Positions 11,700 to 22,587 of a stretch of DNA of 64,000 nucleotides are shown here, in pieces. The stretch's first letter is position 1. Each line of letters opens with the position of its first letter. This DNA comes from Toxonevra muliebris. Its lineage: Eukaryota > Arthropoda > Insecta > Diptera > Pallopteridae. The notes under the pieces are model-generated. The model searched no databases. It was not told the origin of the DNA and saw nothing but the letters and a program-made list of their open reading frames with translations. Both the position numbers and the translations under genes were made by a program. The stretch covers positions 64,722,852 to 64,786,851 of the forward strand of contig OY829329.1 of the NCBI GenBank assembly GCA_963691655.1, given 5' to 3'.

Positions 11700-12960
11700 T
11701 TCAATTTGATTTTCTCCAAACAAATATTTAATTAAAACTGACTATAAGGTCAAAAGCCGATAAGGTCAAATTTTTTTGAAAATTTTTCAACACAAAAATG
11801 AAGCAAAAAGTTGAAACTGTCAATTATGTTAGTTTTAACAATTAAGTCAGTTTACATGGCAGTTTCCTCTAAATAAAAGTTATTGAAACTGATTAAAATG
11901 TTGAAATTATTGAAATGATCAGGTTTGCTGGTTGTTTTTCTTTAGACAAATGTAGTTAAAATTGATTGTAAACTTGATTTGATATTTTTCTATACAGAAG
12001 TCATAAAAATTGCCTAATTTAAGCCGGAATCAATTCCGAATAGCCACAGGGAATTGTAGGGCCAATAAACATTTATCGATCTTGGGTCTAGCACAAAATG
12101 ATATGTGTCGAATATGTAACAGAAAGAACAGAAGAAACAGCAGAACATATCGTATGCCACTGTGAAGGTCTAATGAGGACCCGACTTTGTTACTTAAGAA
12201 ATTCTATCCAACAATCGCAAAACAGAGCGGATAGTTCCCCTAAAGAGATAGTAAATTTCTTCAAAGGAAAAGGTATATCACAATAGGCCCTAGATGGCCG
12301 CAGTGATCTGGGAACCTAATGCCCATCTCCTTAAATATCTAATCTAATACAAAAGTCTAGCAAAAAGTTGAAACTATCTATAATGTTGACATTACCAATA
12401 TAAGGGGAGCTCAATTTGGGTTTTCTCGACACAAAAATGTAGTTAAAACTGAATATAAAATAGACATTATTGATAGTTTGAATTTGATTTGACATTTTTC
12501 TACACAGAAATGTGTCTAAAAGTATTGAAAGTCAACATTATACTGGCTGTTAGTTGATTTGACATTTTTCTGTACCAAAATGGTTATCAATAAAATCAAC
12601 TCGATTTGGTTGTTTCCCCAAAGAAAAATATTTCAAAAAGATGACAAATTTTATAAGTAATGTGAACTTCTTATGACATAAGATATAAAAACAAGTTAAA
12701 ACAGTTTATAATATCGATATTCAAAACAGAAATGTGATTAAAACTGACTATGATGTTGGTATTATTGATAGAGGCAACTTGATGTGACATATGCCTATTC
12801 AAAAATGTATTAGAAATGAACAGAATCGATAGTTTCAACCTGAATTGACATTTTTTTCATACAAAAACATATCAAAAAGTTGAAACAGTCAAAAATACTG
12901 ACATTAACTTTGTCTCTTAATGAGGTTAATCCAATTTGGAAGATTTTTCTATAATATCAG
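11700..12960. repeat. Divergent interspersed or tandem repeat block
   Basis: Phrases such as AAAAGTTGAAACTGTC, TGTTGACATTA, AGTTTCAATTTGATTTGACA and TTTTTCTACACAGAAATG recur at irregular 90-120 bp intervals across the block, heavily diverged. It looks like an old satellite or repeated element. A LINE tail lies within it. Confidence 0.4.
12030..12345 (+). pseudogene. 5'-truncated non-LTR retrotransposon (LINE) C-terminal remnant
   Basis: Conceptual translation gives RIATGNCRANKHLSILGLAQ followed by NDMCRIC. After a frameshift it gives EETAEHIVCHCEGLMRTRL. A TGNC...NKHL phrase followed by C-x2-C and EETxEHxxCHC is typical of the region after reverse transcriptase/RNase H in insect I/Jockey-type elements. 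Only this tail remains, in two frames, ending near CAATAGGCCCTAGATGG and a 3' UTR-like stretch. The family call is from motif memory, not a search. Confidence 0.55.
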
Positions 12961-14710
12961 ACTTTCATATTCACATTCATTGTGCAAAAGCACAAATTTT
13001 TCCACGAAAATACTGACCTTCTATAAAAATTTCCCCAGGGTGTGGCTCTTCATTTATGGCCCTTAAATTTAAATCAAAAATTTTTTTTTGTTTTATATAA
13101 ATGAATAACAAATTTTGAAATTTTCTCTTTATAGTAATTCTTACTTTTAACATGCCAATGCATTGACCTTTAAAATTATAATTTAAATTTGAACCCTTGA
13201 GCTACTACTTTTTTATTCACTAACAGTTATACCCTCAACTTTATACACACACTCTGTATTCCTCTCTCTCTCTCTCTCTCTCTAACTGTATCTCTTTGAC
13301 TCCCTCTCTCTCTCTGTCACTACCTCTAGTTATCTTTTCCAACAAAGTATAGTCAAACAAATAAAATGTTCCTTCAATTACATTAACATTACATTAAATT
13401 ACAAAAAAAAAAAGAAAAGAAAAGCCATGAAATGAAATGAAATCCTTTTTGAAGCTTTACCACCACTCATAACAAAGAAATAAAATAGGATTTTCAACAT
13501 TAGAGAGAGAGAGATACTTGTACGAGTTGAAGATGACTGAATAAAATCTAGAACAGATATAGAAGAATGAATAAACGAATAAATGTACGAATGTTAAGAG
13601 CTTTGGCTAGATAGATGTACATTGTACATATACACATACATACATATTTTTATATATATAGTAACTACTACACCATGTTGAAATGGTTAATGAGATGCAA
13701 TGTTGGTGTTTGTGTTTGACTGCAGCAATGCTGCGAGCAAACGAACATAAAGCGAAATAACGAACAACTCTCTAAACAATGTCAACTGTTGGCAATTATT
13801 TAGCCCGCATCTCATGTAGAACAAGCAAATACACACATACACACTCAGAGAGAGAAGAGAACAGAACAGATATTTACATATACTATAGGAAAAATTATAA
13901 GTAAACATGCACATACAAAAAAAAACACACACACACTTCGAAATACTTGTTCACAGTGTGCCCTTAAACACACACACACATACATATAATTACAAACACT
14001 ATTGGCCATACTTATGAGAGCGTACAAGTACATAGCTTCTTTTTTATGTTTTTGCGTTGTTCTTTCATGTTTTTTGTTTTGGTTTTTTTTTGTTGCTTTT
14101 TTTTTTTTTTTTGTTTTTGCCATTAATGTTGCTTTTAATGAGTCTTTTCGGTTTTTATTATTTTACATATTTTTTTGTTTGTTTTTTGGTTGTGTTTTGT
14201 ATATATTTACATACATTTTTACATACTTGTAGCTATTTACTTGTTTTGATCCTGCCATTCCTTTAATTTCGCTATCAGAAATTGCTGTCATTCTAATTTT
14301 ATAACGTGACTGAACTTTGTAGCTTTTTCGTGTTATAATTTTTTTTTTTTATTATTATTATTTTATATGTTTGGAGATTTTTATGCTTTGCTTGCTGCTG
14401 CTTCAGTTTAGTTAACGTTATGTAAATTTTCATACATAAAACTTAATACGTAAATTTTTCTATGGTAGAATGAGATAACAGCATAAGTGCGAATTAGTTT
14501 GTTAAGATTTAAACGGATATATTTAAGAAATATATATGAGGAAATATTTTTTATAAGAATTTTCGGTTAGTTTGAAAGCCTCAATTAAAATCTAAATACA
14601 GGCAATTTCTAAAAATGTTGTAAAAATTCGCTCATTCGTAACAGAAATAGTCGACATTTTATTATTTTTATAAAATTTCCAGACAAATGAAATGTACGTT
14701 GGTTGGTGCG
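12961..14710. other. AT-rich non-coding stretch with simple repeats
   Basis: CT/TC runs (13261-13320), CA runs (13924-13938, 13968-13982) and long T tracts (about 14080-14115 and 14338-14352). The open frames of 60-90 codons on both strands are translations of these tracts. Confidence 0.5.
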
Positions 14711-16316
14711 AGTAAAATTTGAGAGTATCAACAGACACCAGTGCTCTCTTTGTACTATAACCGTAGTCCTTATTATTTGAGTATATGAAATGTTGTTGTT
14801 TTTCTTAACTGTACGATCTCTCTTTACATCGACGTAGGCCAAAGAGCTCATTTCCATAGAAAGAGTGCTCAATCGATCATTGTGTATGTATTGGTCACCA
14901 CCACTACTTTACATGGATATAAGTATACATTAGTTTTTTTTATATGAAGTTTTTCACTCTCTTAAACTGAGAGCGTAAAAACTTCATATGCAAAAAAAAA
15001 GCAGATAGAGAGCGTCAGCTCGATTTTTTTTAAGAGAGCCGAAAACCTCATATAAAAACCGAAAAAAAAATGCGGCATTCGGTCTGTGAATTCACCTTAA
15101 ATATATAAAAACAATATTGATGGCAGGGATGCCAACTCTTTTTTTCTCTCTCCCCGATAACACTCGAGAAATTTCCCGATTTTCGATCGAATTCCCCGCA
15201 TTGGTATAATTTCACATTATAACATTTTACAAAAACGCAATTGACCTCACGCAGTGAGTGTTATTTTAAGGCGACCCTGAACTTTCTCGGTCCAAAACTT
15301 AACCAATTTTTATGGGACTGGTAGATTAATAGAAACGTACTTTCTGACTCCGGAACTCTTAACATATAAGCTTTAGCCCACTTTTGGACATCAAAGTTCT
15401 CAACATGGGATTTCTTTTGACTCCAATAAAAAATGTCAAAAACTTTGTTATGAGAAAAATGGGTTCAAAGTTTTGACTATCGGTTTTTAACATATAAAAT
15501 ATACTTCATCTTCTTTATGATGGTTGATCGTAATTTGTAAGTTTACAGATTAGTCAGCAGTGATTAAGAGTTATTAATCAAGAGCTGCTGGTCGAAGGCA
15601 TAGCTAAGCCTTTCTGAAGGGCCGAAAGGGAAGCCGAAGCATCGCGCGACTGTTTTGGCCTGACTGACACTCTGCGCTATAATCGTCTATATCTATAAAA
15701 GCACTCTGCGTTCTCTGAAATTTTTACAAAACACTTTCGAAATATAAAACTTTCAAATAGCACACTTTTTTAAAAATCGATTTCTCCAAACCAATAAATT
15801 GCAGGGCCTGTTTAAGAAAAGATGAAGATTTTAAGACCCAAAATATGAAATATTTCATAAGTTAAACATTTTACATTACATACAATTTGACAAAAAATAT
15901 TCAACAGACTTTAATTACTAAGAGCTGAACGACTTCAAATTCCCCGCAAAAAACAGCTCATTCCCCGATTCCCCGCACTAAGTAAAATTCCCCGCAAATC
16001 GGGGAATTCCCCGCAAGTTGGCATCGCTAATTGATGGTCATACGTTGACCCCTCGTAAGTAGTTTTTCACCACTTTTGGAAGAGACAACTTATTAGCAAT
16101 AAATTTCTAAATGAGATTTGTAAAAAAAAAGTTTAAAATAAGAAAACATAATTCGAAAAACCTTTTTTCTGAAATTTGCATATATTATTTATGTATATTT
16201 ATTGCCTTTTTGTCGTCTGTTCCAAAAGTGGTGAAAAACTACTTACGAGATGCCAACCTATGGCGATCGATAAGCATGATTTAAAGTAAAACTGTTCAAT
16301 ATTATCAACTTAACTA
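14711..16316 (+). mobile_element. Dispersed element family N, copy split by a hAT-like element
   Basis: Same internal order as 10911-11663. It is flanked by an exact 10-bp direct repeat TTGGTGCGAG at 14701-14710 and 16317-16326. Without the 906-bp insertion it would be about 690 bp. It includes the family A hairpin (14930-15100) and the CCTCGTAAGTAG inverted pair (about 16045-16090 and 16215-16260). The 10-bp repeat suggests a target duplication, but the other copies extend slightly further left, so the left boundary is not certain. Confidence 0.6.
15124..16029 (-). mobile_element. Non-autonomous hAT-like element, 906 bp (family B, copy 1)
   Basis: The left end is CAGGGATGCCAACTC and the right end, inverted, is TAGCGATGCCAACTTGCGGG. 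A perfect 8-bp target duplication ATTGATGG lies at 15116-15123 and 16030-16037, and the paralogous empty site is at 11357-11364. Both subterminal regions carry CGGGGAAT/ATTCCCCG repeats, probably transposase-binding sites by analogy with hAT elements. No transposase frame is present. Confidence 0.9.
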
Positions 16317-16399
16317 TTGGTGCGAGAACTATTATTTCATTTAAAGAACTTTGCCTTTTATAAAAGTTTATTTATTTTGGATTACATAGAGTTCTAAAG

Positions 16400-17000
16400 A
16401 ATGGAGTTTCTTATCACGTTCGCTAGATCAAAGACCGATCAAAACTTAAACCAAAAATCAAATAATGTATGGAGAAAATTTTTTCTAAAAAATAACAGAA
16501 AAACTCAGACCAATAGTTGCTGAAAACTCAGACCAAGAGTAGTTCTAAATTATTCCAATATTTAGATCGAACCTTAAATCAAAATTGAATAAAAATTCAA
16601 ATCAAAATTAGGTGAAAAATTGAACCAAACTTCAATTTAGCAACAGATCAAAACTCAAACTGAAAGCACATAATATTCAGATTCAAAAATATTTCGAAGC
16701 ATACATAGAACAAAATTATGCCAAAACTCAGATCAAAAATTAAAACAAAATTCAATTCAACTGCAAACCAAAACTCAAACTAAAAGCCAAAAAAATTCGC
16801 ACTAAAAGTCAACGCGATTTTTTTTATATCAAAACCAGATTAATATTCAGATCAAAGAGACTAAATTCAGATCGAAAACTAAAACAAAATTCTAACCAAA
16901 ACTTAGACGAAAATAAGCTTCAAAACTAAAGCCTAAACTCAGACCACAAACCGATATCCCGATATTACGATCAGAAATTAAATCAAAATCAAACCAAAAT
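16400..17000. repeat. Degenerate short-period repeat block (AACTCAGATCAAAA-like)
   Basis: Phrases like AAAACTCAGACCAA, AAATTCAGATC and AAACTCAAACTGAAAGC recur every 20-40 bases without a fixed register. It looks like decayed low-complexity DNA with no coding frame. Confidence 0.45.
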
Positions 17001-20000
17001 AGAAATATCAAATATGGCGCAGAAGTGTTAAGAGATTGTGATTTCTGATATCACAAGGTCTAGGCAGATTTGTAGATTAACAGGATCTTGAGTGTCGATT
17101 TTTGGCTACTACATTTTAGCTTACTTCTTTTAGAGTTCCGAAAAAGACACAAGTATTCGGATACTTAGAATAGCAGCATTTTAAAACTTAAACTTCTGTA
17201 AATTTACATTTTTTTTTTTTTTTTGTATCTACTTCATATTTATTCATAAATATTTTATTTCAACTATGCCAATCTCCTTTGTGGTTTCACCAATACTTAA
17301 TATATTTTCAATAATAAGTTTTTATATTGTTAAATTAGCAAAATAAAAACTTAGTTAATTTGAATAAAAATAATTACCCAGAACAAGTGAAACCGCAAAA
17401 AAGTATTAAATAAAAAAGTAACTCAATTATGGGCAATAAAAGCGTTTTGGTTTAGAGAATAAAAACAAAACAAAAAAAAACAAAAAAACAGGAAAACAAA
17501 AAACGAACAATTTGGTTTTAAGTTTTAGCCAAAACAAATTATTATAAACCAATATAAAAAATAAATAAAATATCTAAATAGCCACAATGAAAAAGTGTTG
17601 AAATTTCCTGAAATAACAAAAATTTATCAAATTAAAAACCAATTAAAAAATTGCTGCATTTGTGTGTAGAGGAGGCAAAGGACAAAAATGTGAAAATAAT
17701 AAAAATAAAAAAAAAATATATAAATTTTTGTAGAGGATTTTTTGGGCAAACGCCCATACAGTTGCGAAAAACACTTACCACAGCAGCAGCAGCAGCGTGG
17801 TAATTGATTAGTGTGATGGTTTTGAATTTCAGCATTATAGAAGCAATCGCAATCGCAATTGGGAGCGTATGAAAAGCATATTGCAGAGATATCGCGGGAA
17901 GTCGCAGCGGCAAACGAAGAGCGACAAACCGCGAATATATAAACTATGTAGTCGATATATGCTCGCAAGGACTGTGGTTTTCGGCATGTGCGTCTCTCGT
18001 TAATTGGTGCAGGCTTTAAATTATTTTACACATTAATATGAGCATGTGTGTAAATAGTTAATTAAAATTGAAAAATATTTTTTTTTTTTTTAATTTGTTT
18101 TTCAGTGTAATAAATTAATTTCAGTGTTGATATTTAACACTGTGGTATTCACGCACACACACACACACACACACTTACAGATGAGAGTGGTGGGAGAAGC
18201 GACGGCTACAGGAGAGAATTTTAATTGACACACATTCACAGAACCGTTACATACTTGACACCTTCATCAAAACTCCCATACACACACACACACATATGTA
18301 TGCTTGCGTGTATATGTGAGATTAAGTCAAATCGCGCCACGAGTTGCCAACTTCACGGCTTAGTTTTTATATGCACCGATGAATTTAAGTACCAGCATCA
18401 ACAACATCACTTTATCACTTTATGTCACCATCAATGGATTCAACAGCATTAATCAGTTTCAACACTATCACTACCAAAACACATATTTGTACCTGTATCT
18501 TCTGCAATCAATGCGAGCAACATTAAAGTAATCAAAAGTGTCAAAGTCAATTCTACTGCTACCTGCTGCAGTGTTAGTGTATCAACAGCAAGTAGTAGCA
18601 ATAGTTATTAGTATCAGTAGCAGCAACAGCAGCAGCAGCAGCGGTATCGGTTACCGTAGTAACACACATTTCACCGTTAAACGTTTAAAGTAAACTGAAT
18701 CAACGAAATGCTTTTGAAAATTTTAGCACCATCGGCTACAGCATCCAGCAAACAATGACAATTACTTTACTCTACTCAATGCGATGCTCTTCTATTCTCC
18801 TGCGCTTCCTGTATCGTCCTCATTCTCGTCACCGTTAATATGTCGTTGCCTCTTCGCACAGCAACACAAACTAAAACGTTTGGCGATTGAATTGCAAGTT
18901 TTGCAAAATCACAATCAGCTAGAAACACAACAGCAGGCAATTGTAAGCAAGCAAGCAAGCAGCAGCAGCAGAAATTCTAGTATTAAGCTACCGCTGCAGC
19001 TATAAGGGCCACCACACCAGGCCACCTACAACACGCAACAACGACTGAGCGAGCACAAGTTGCAAGCGAAAGGCTCAAGTTAGGCAGCAATAGCGAGCGA
19101 GCGTGTACAGCTCATCAACTGATACAAGGCAAAGTGTACAAAAAAAAACACAGAAACAAAAAAGAAGCAGACAAAAAACAGCAACAAAAAATACAACAAA
19201 AACTGGATCAGCACACAGCAAAATTTTCTCAAAATCTCAATGACGACGATGACAACAACAATGCACGAAGGACCAACAACACAACAGCACTGTGAGAAAT
19301 CCAGTAAGAACGAACGAATGAATAAACGAACGATGAGACGAGCACAAAAAAACGAACGAATACACAGAGCGTAAGCGATAGCGGCAGCAGCAGCAGCAGC
19401 ACACTTACGAATCGCAACGATGACGTTGTTAGTTGACACGAAGGACTCATACTCACCGATAACCAGAAAGACAGAAACAGAGAGAGAGAGAGAAATACAT
19501 TTGCACAAATACACGAAAAACACACATTCTCAAAAAAAAAAAAACATTGTCGAAAGAGTAAAAAATTGGAACAACTTCGGTTTTTGTAGAAATATTTGGT
19601 AAATAGAAACTAGTGGGAAATGAAACGAACGACCCAACTATTAAAAGCTAACAGCAACAGCGACAGCAACAACGAACGACACATTAACAAACAACAACAA
19701 AACCGATGACAACAACGACCAACGACAACAGCAACCGATGAATGCAAAATTTTTTCAACGCACCTTCTACTGCTCGTATAACAATAACAACAACAACATT
19801 CACATTCACACAAGAGCGTCCGACTGTCTGCCGATGCACAGAAACAACAATAACAGCAGAGACAGCAGCAATAACAACAACGATACTCGTTTGCTCTATT
19901 TTTAGAGCTGCGTGGTTACATGAAAAACTTACATCGGAATTTCTAACGAGAAACTGTTTCAATGTAAAGTCGTTCAGGAACTGAATTGCCTGCAATCATA

Positions 20001-20735
20001 CACTGCGATTAAGGCATACATCCCCACAAAATGTGTAAAAAAAAAAACAAAAAGGTATAGCAATAGCAAAGCCAACAACAACAGTACCATGAAACAATTC
20101 TCGTTTTATATGTCGTCGATTTCGTACCACACGAGTACAGAGCAGACAATACTCGGTAAATATGCACATTTGTATGTTTCCTTCCAACATAACTTGCCTG
20201 CCTGCCTGACTGCTACACTGCTACCAATGCTGTGCACTCGTATATCTATCTATAAGATAGCAAGTACAGAAAATGAGTACAAAATCTTTTCAAATTCTGG
20301 GATTAAGGATGTAGCGTTATTACAAATAATTGTTAGATAAAAAAAAAAAAAATTATTTCATCCAAATTTCATCCAATAGAAATGCATTGGAAATTCCACG
20401 TTCATTTATTTTTATTTAATTTCTCCAAAAAAAAAATATATTTTATTTCCAAGCCTTTTTCAATTTTATCACTATGTTTTTTTTTTATGTACGTATTCGC
20501 GCAAATATTAGTGACACAATTTGTTTTTGCTGTATCCCCAAAAATTTTATGCTCATTTCAATTTTTAATGTATCGGAATTTAATTTTTTTATGCTCATTT
20601 GTTCTGCAGGTATTGTGTGAAATTGAAACATGAACAGAGTATAACCTCATAACTGTGAGGTGTATGAATTTTCTGTTATTGCAGTGTTAGATTTTAACAT
20701 CACAGTGTTATGTTAAATTACATACAATTTTAAAG
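17001..20735. other. Non-repetitive block rich in CAG/CAA and CA repeats
   Basis: Apart from poly-T/poly-A tracts there are no recognised transposons. CAG runs occur at 17780-17797, 18624-18640, 18957-18970 and 19386-19402, CA runs at 18155-18172 and 18278-18293, and many ACAACA triplets at 19600-19900. Such stretches are common in untranslated exons and introns of fly regulatory genes. The long frames on either strand (for example 19080-19523 minus) are low-complexity translations. Confidence 0.4.
18862..18942 (+). other. Candidate internal exon (81 nt), coiled-coil-like
   Basis: The acceptor is CGTTGCCTCTTCGCACAG and the donor ATT|GTAAGC. Only one frame is open across all 27 codons. It encodes QHKLKRLAIELQVLQNHNQ followed by LETQQQAI. 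Leucine and other hydrophobic residues are spaced as in a short amphipathic helix or coiled coil. It sits in a 2.5-kb block without recognised transposons but rich in CAG/CAA. Confidence 0.25.
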
Positions 20736-20739
20736 TTAA

Positions 20740-21363
20740 GGATGTAGGGTCTAATTTTTAAGGTTATTTCGGGATTTTTTTATTATAACAAAATAAAATA
20801 CAATCATTTCAATTTGTTTATATGTTATAATTGACATCTTTAACTATACAATATATTTGTTTTTTTGTGTTTTTTACGTCCAAAGTGGGCATCTAAAAAA
20901 AAGGTGTAGGGCTGGCCCGGGTGATTGCGGTACTTGAAGTCATCTTAAAAAAAAAATTTAAATAGAATTTATTTCTATAGGCTTGTCATTCTGGCATGTA
21001 GTAAATTTAAAAAATTTTATTAAAAAATAACAAAATGGCGGACTTCTAAATTTTTTTTTTTTTAAATTCACGTTGTTTTTGGTTAAAAATCGGATTACAA
21101 ATAGTAAATAATGACTAAAAATAAACCTAAATCTCGCAGGCAGTAACCCCATCAGTTCGATAGAATTCTTTCAGACCTCTGGGCCAATCAAAAATTGGTT
21201 TGAGAAAAATACTTTCAAAGTTTTAACAACGGATAAAGTTTTCACAACAGGTCTGAATTTTGGTCTGACAGTTTGGCTTTACAGTATACTCTCAATATAT
21301 TGTACTTTCGAAATACATTAAAAAATAGTAGATTTTTTGAAACTCGAACACCAGACTACATGC
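20740..21363 (+). mobile_element. TTAA-flanked non-autonomous element, 624 bp (family D, stand-alone copy)
   Basis: It lies between TTAA at 20736-20739 and 21364-21367. It starts GGATGTAGG and ends GAACACCAGACTACATGC, imperfectly inverted. The interior has GTTATTTCGGGATTTTTTTA, TTTTTTACGTCCAAAGTGGG and GGTGTAGGGCTGGCCCGGG, all shared with the copies at 44290 and 51920. TTAA flanks suggest a piggyBac-type target; a TA target with longer ends is the alternative. Confidence 0.7.
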
Positions 21364-21597
21364 TTAAAGCTGATTTCTTTTTTAATTTTATTTTTAAAGT
21401 CGAGTTTTATTTTGTAAGGTTATTTAGGCTTTCAGGAATTAAATTTCAATTTTCAAATTAAAAAACACGCCGATTTTTCTTATAATTTTTCTCTGTGAAT
21501 TTTTTTTTTTTGCGGGGTTTTTGGAATATTCCCGACAAATTACAGAAAAATATAACTTTTATAGTTCTAACCACTATTTATGAACTCGTTGACCTTT

Positions 21598-22587
21598 TTT
21601 TGGTAAGCCTTCCATTAGAGATTTGATAGTTGTTTCAGACACCTTTTTGGAACAGTTTGCCCATCTCCTTTTAAAATCTTCAATATTTTGGGACACCTTT
21701 TTTGTGCTCTTTAAGTTTCTTTTCATAAGAGCCCAATATCTCTCCACTGGTCTTAGCTCCGGACAATTTGGAGGATTGGCCTCTCTTGGTACAAAAACTA
21801 TGCTATTACTTTGGTACCATTAAAGAGCTTTCTTGCCGTAATGACATGATACCAAGTCGGGCCAAAAATATGTGGATACATTGTGCTCTCTCATGAAAGG
21901 AAGAAGTATTTTTCCAAACATTCTTTGATGTATATTTTGGTATTTATAGAGTCCACTGTAACAAATGACTTGCTTTGTTTGACCCGGAAGCTGCGTAAAA
22001 TCTGCCAGTACATACGTTTCGTCGTTCATTATACAACATGAATATTTTTGTATGAAATTCGATTTTAATTTTCGAGCCCTACTTTTGGCGTCTAAATTTT
22101 TTGCAGCATTCCTGTCTGGAACTTTTTGGACTTTGTGTGTTTTCAAACTTGCATTGGCTTTAACTTTTCGCACCAAATAGTCAGAGCACTGTGCTAACCG
22201 GGCAGCTTTTCTACCAGATGTGTTTGGAGATCTTTTCAATATGCTTTCTATTTTCTTGGCTTTCCCAATATTATGTGGTCCTTGTTTACTTCCGGAAGCA
22301 GGTTTCCTATCGATGGTCAAATTCTCCTGAAACTGTTTAATAACATTTGAAACAGTTTGACGGCAGACCTTCAATGCTTTGGCCAATTTTTTGTAGGACC
22401 AGGACTTCTTTTTCTTCACTCATTTTGATCAAACTCACAATAAATCAACATGTTTGTCATTAAAAATAACAACTGACATATTTTTCAAAGATAACTAGAT
22501 CAAAGAAATTTTTTTAAATTTTACACCCAAAAAAAATTATTAGGTAAAACGTGTGCTAAATTTTTTTCGATCTCACTCCTTATTACC
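21598..22587 (-). pseudogene. Dead Tc1/mariner-superfamily transposase, DD37E type, copy 1
   Basis: The frame starts at ATG near 22423 and runs to about 21600. Order: helix-turn-helix (KLAKALKVCRQTVSNVIKQF), a second DNA-binding part (GRKAARLAQCSDYLVRKVKA), first catalytic Asp in NDETYVLADF, second Asp in FWPDLVSCHY, and Glu in CPELRPVERYW. Counting from PDL to RPVE gives 37 residues between Asp and Glu, as in DD37E elements. Damage: a deletion near the start, loss of roughly 55 codons between LPGQ and TKQVICYSG, and a stop replacing a codon after GKKAL. The 5' terminal repeat, read on the minus strand, is TAAGGAGTGAGATCGAAAAA at 22587. I cannot see the matching 3' repeat. Confidence 0.85.

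Noticed and set aside
19080..19523. 147-codon minus-strand frame
   Set aside because: It is a translation of A-rich and CAG/CAA-rich DNA (long Ala, Val, Phe and Leu runs), with overlapping open frames and no splice or family support.
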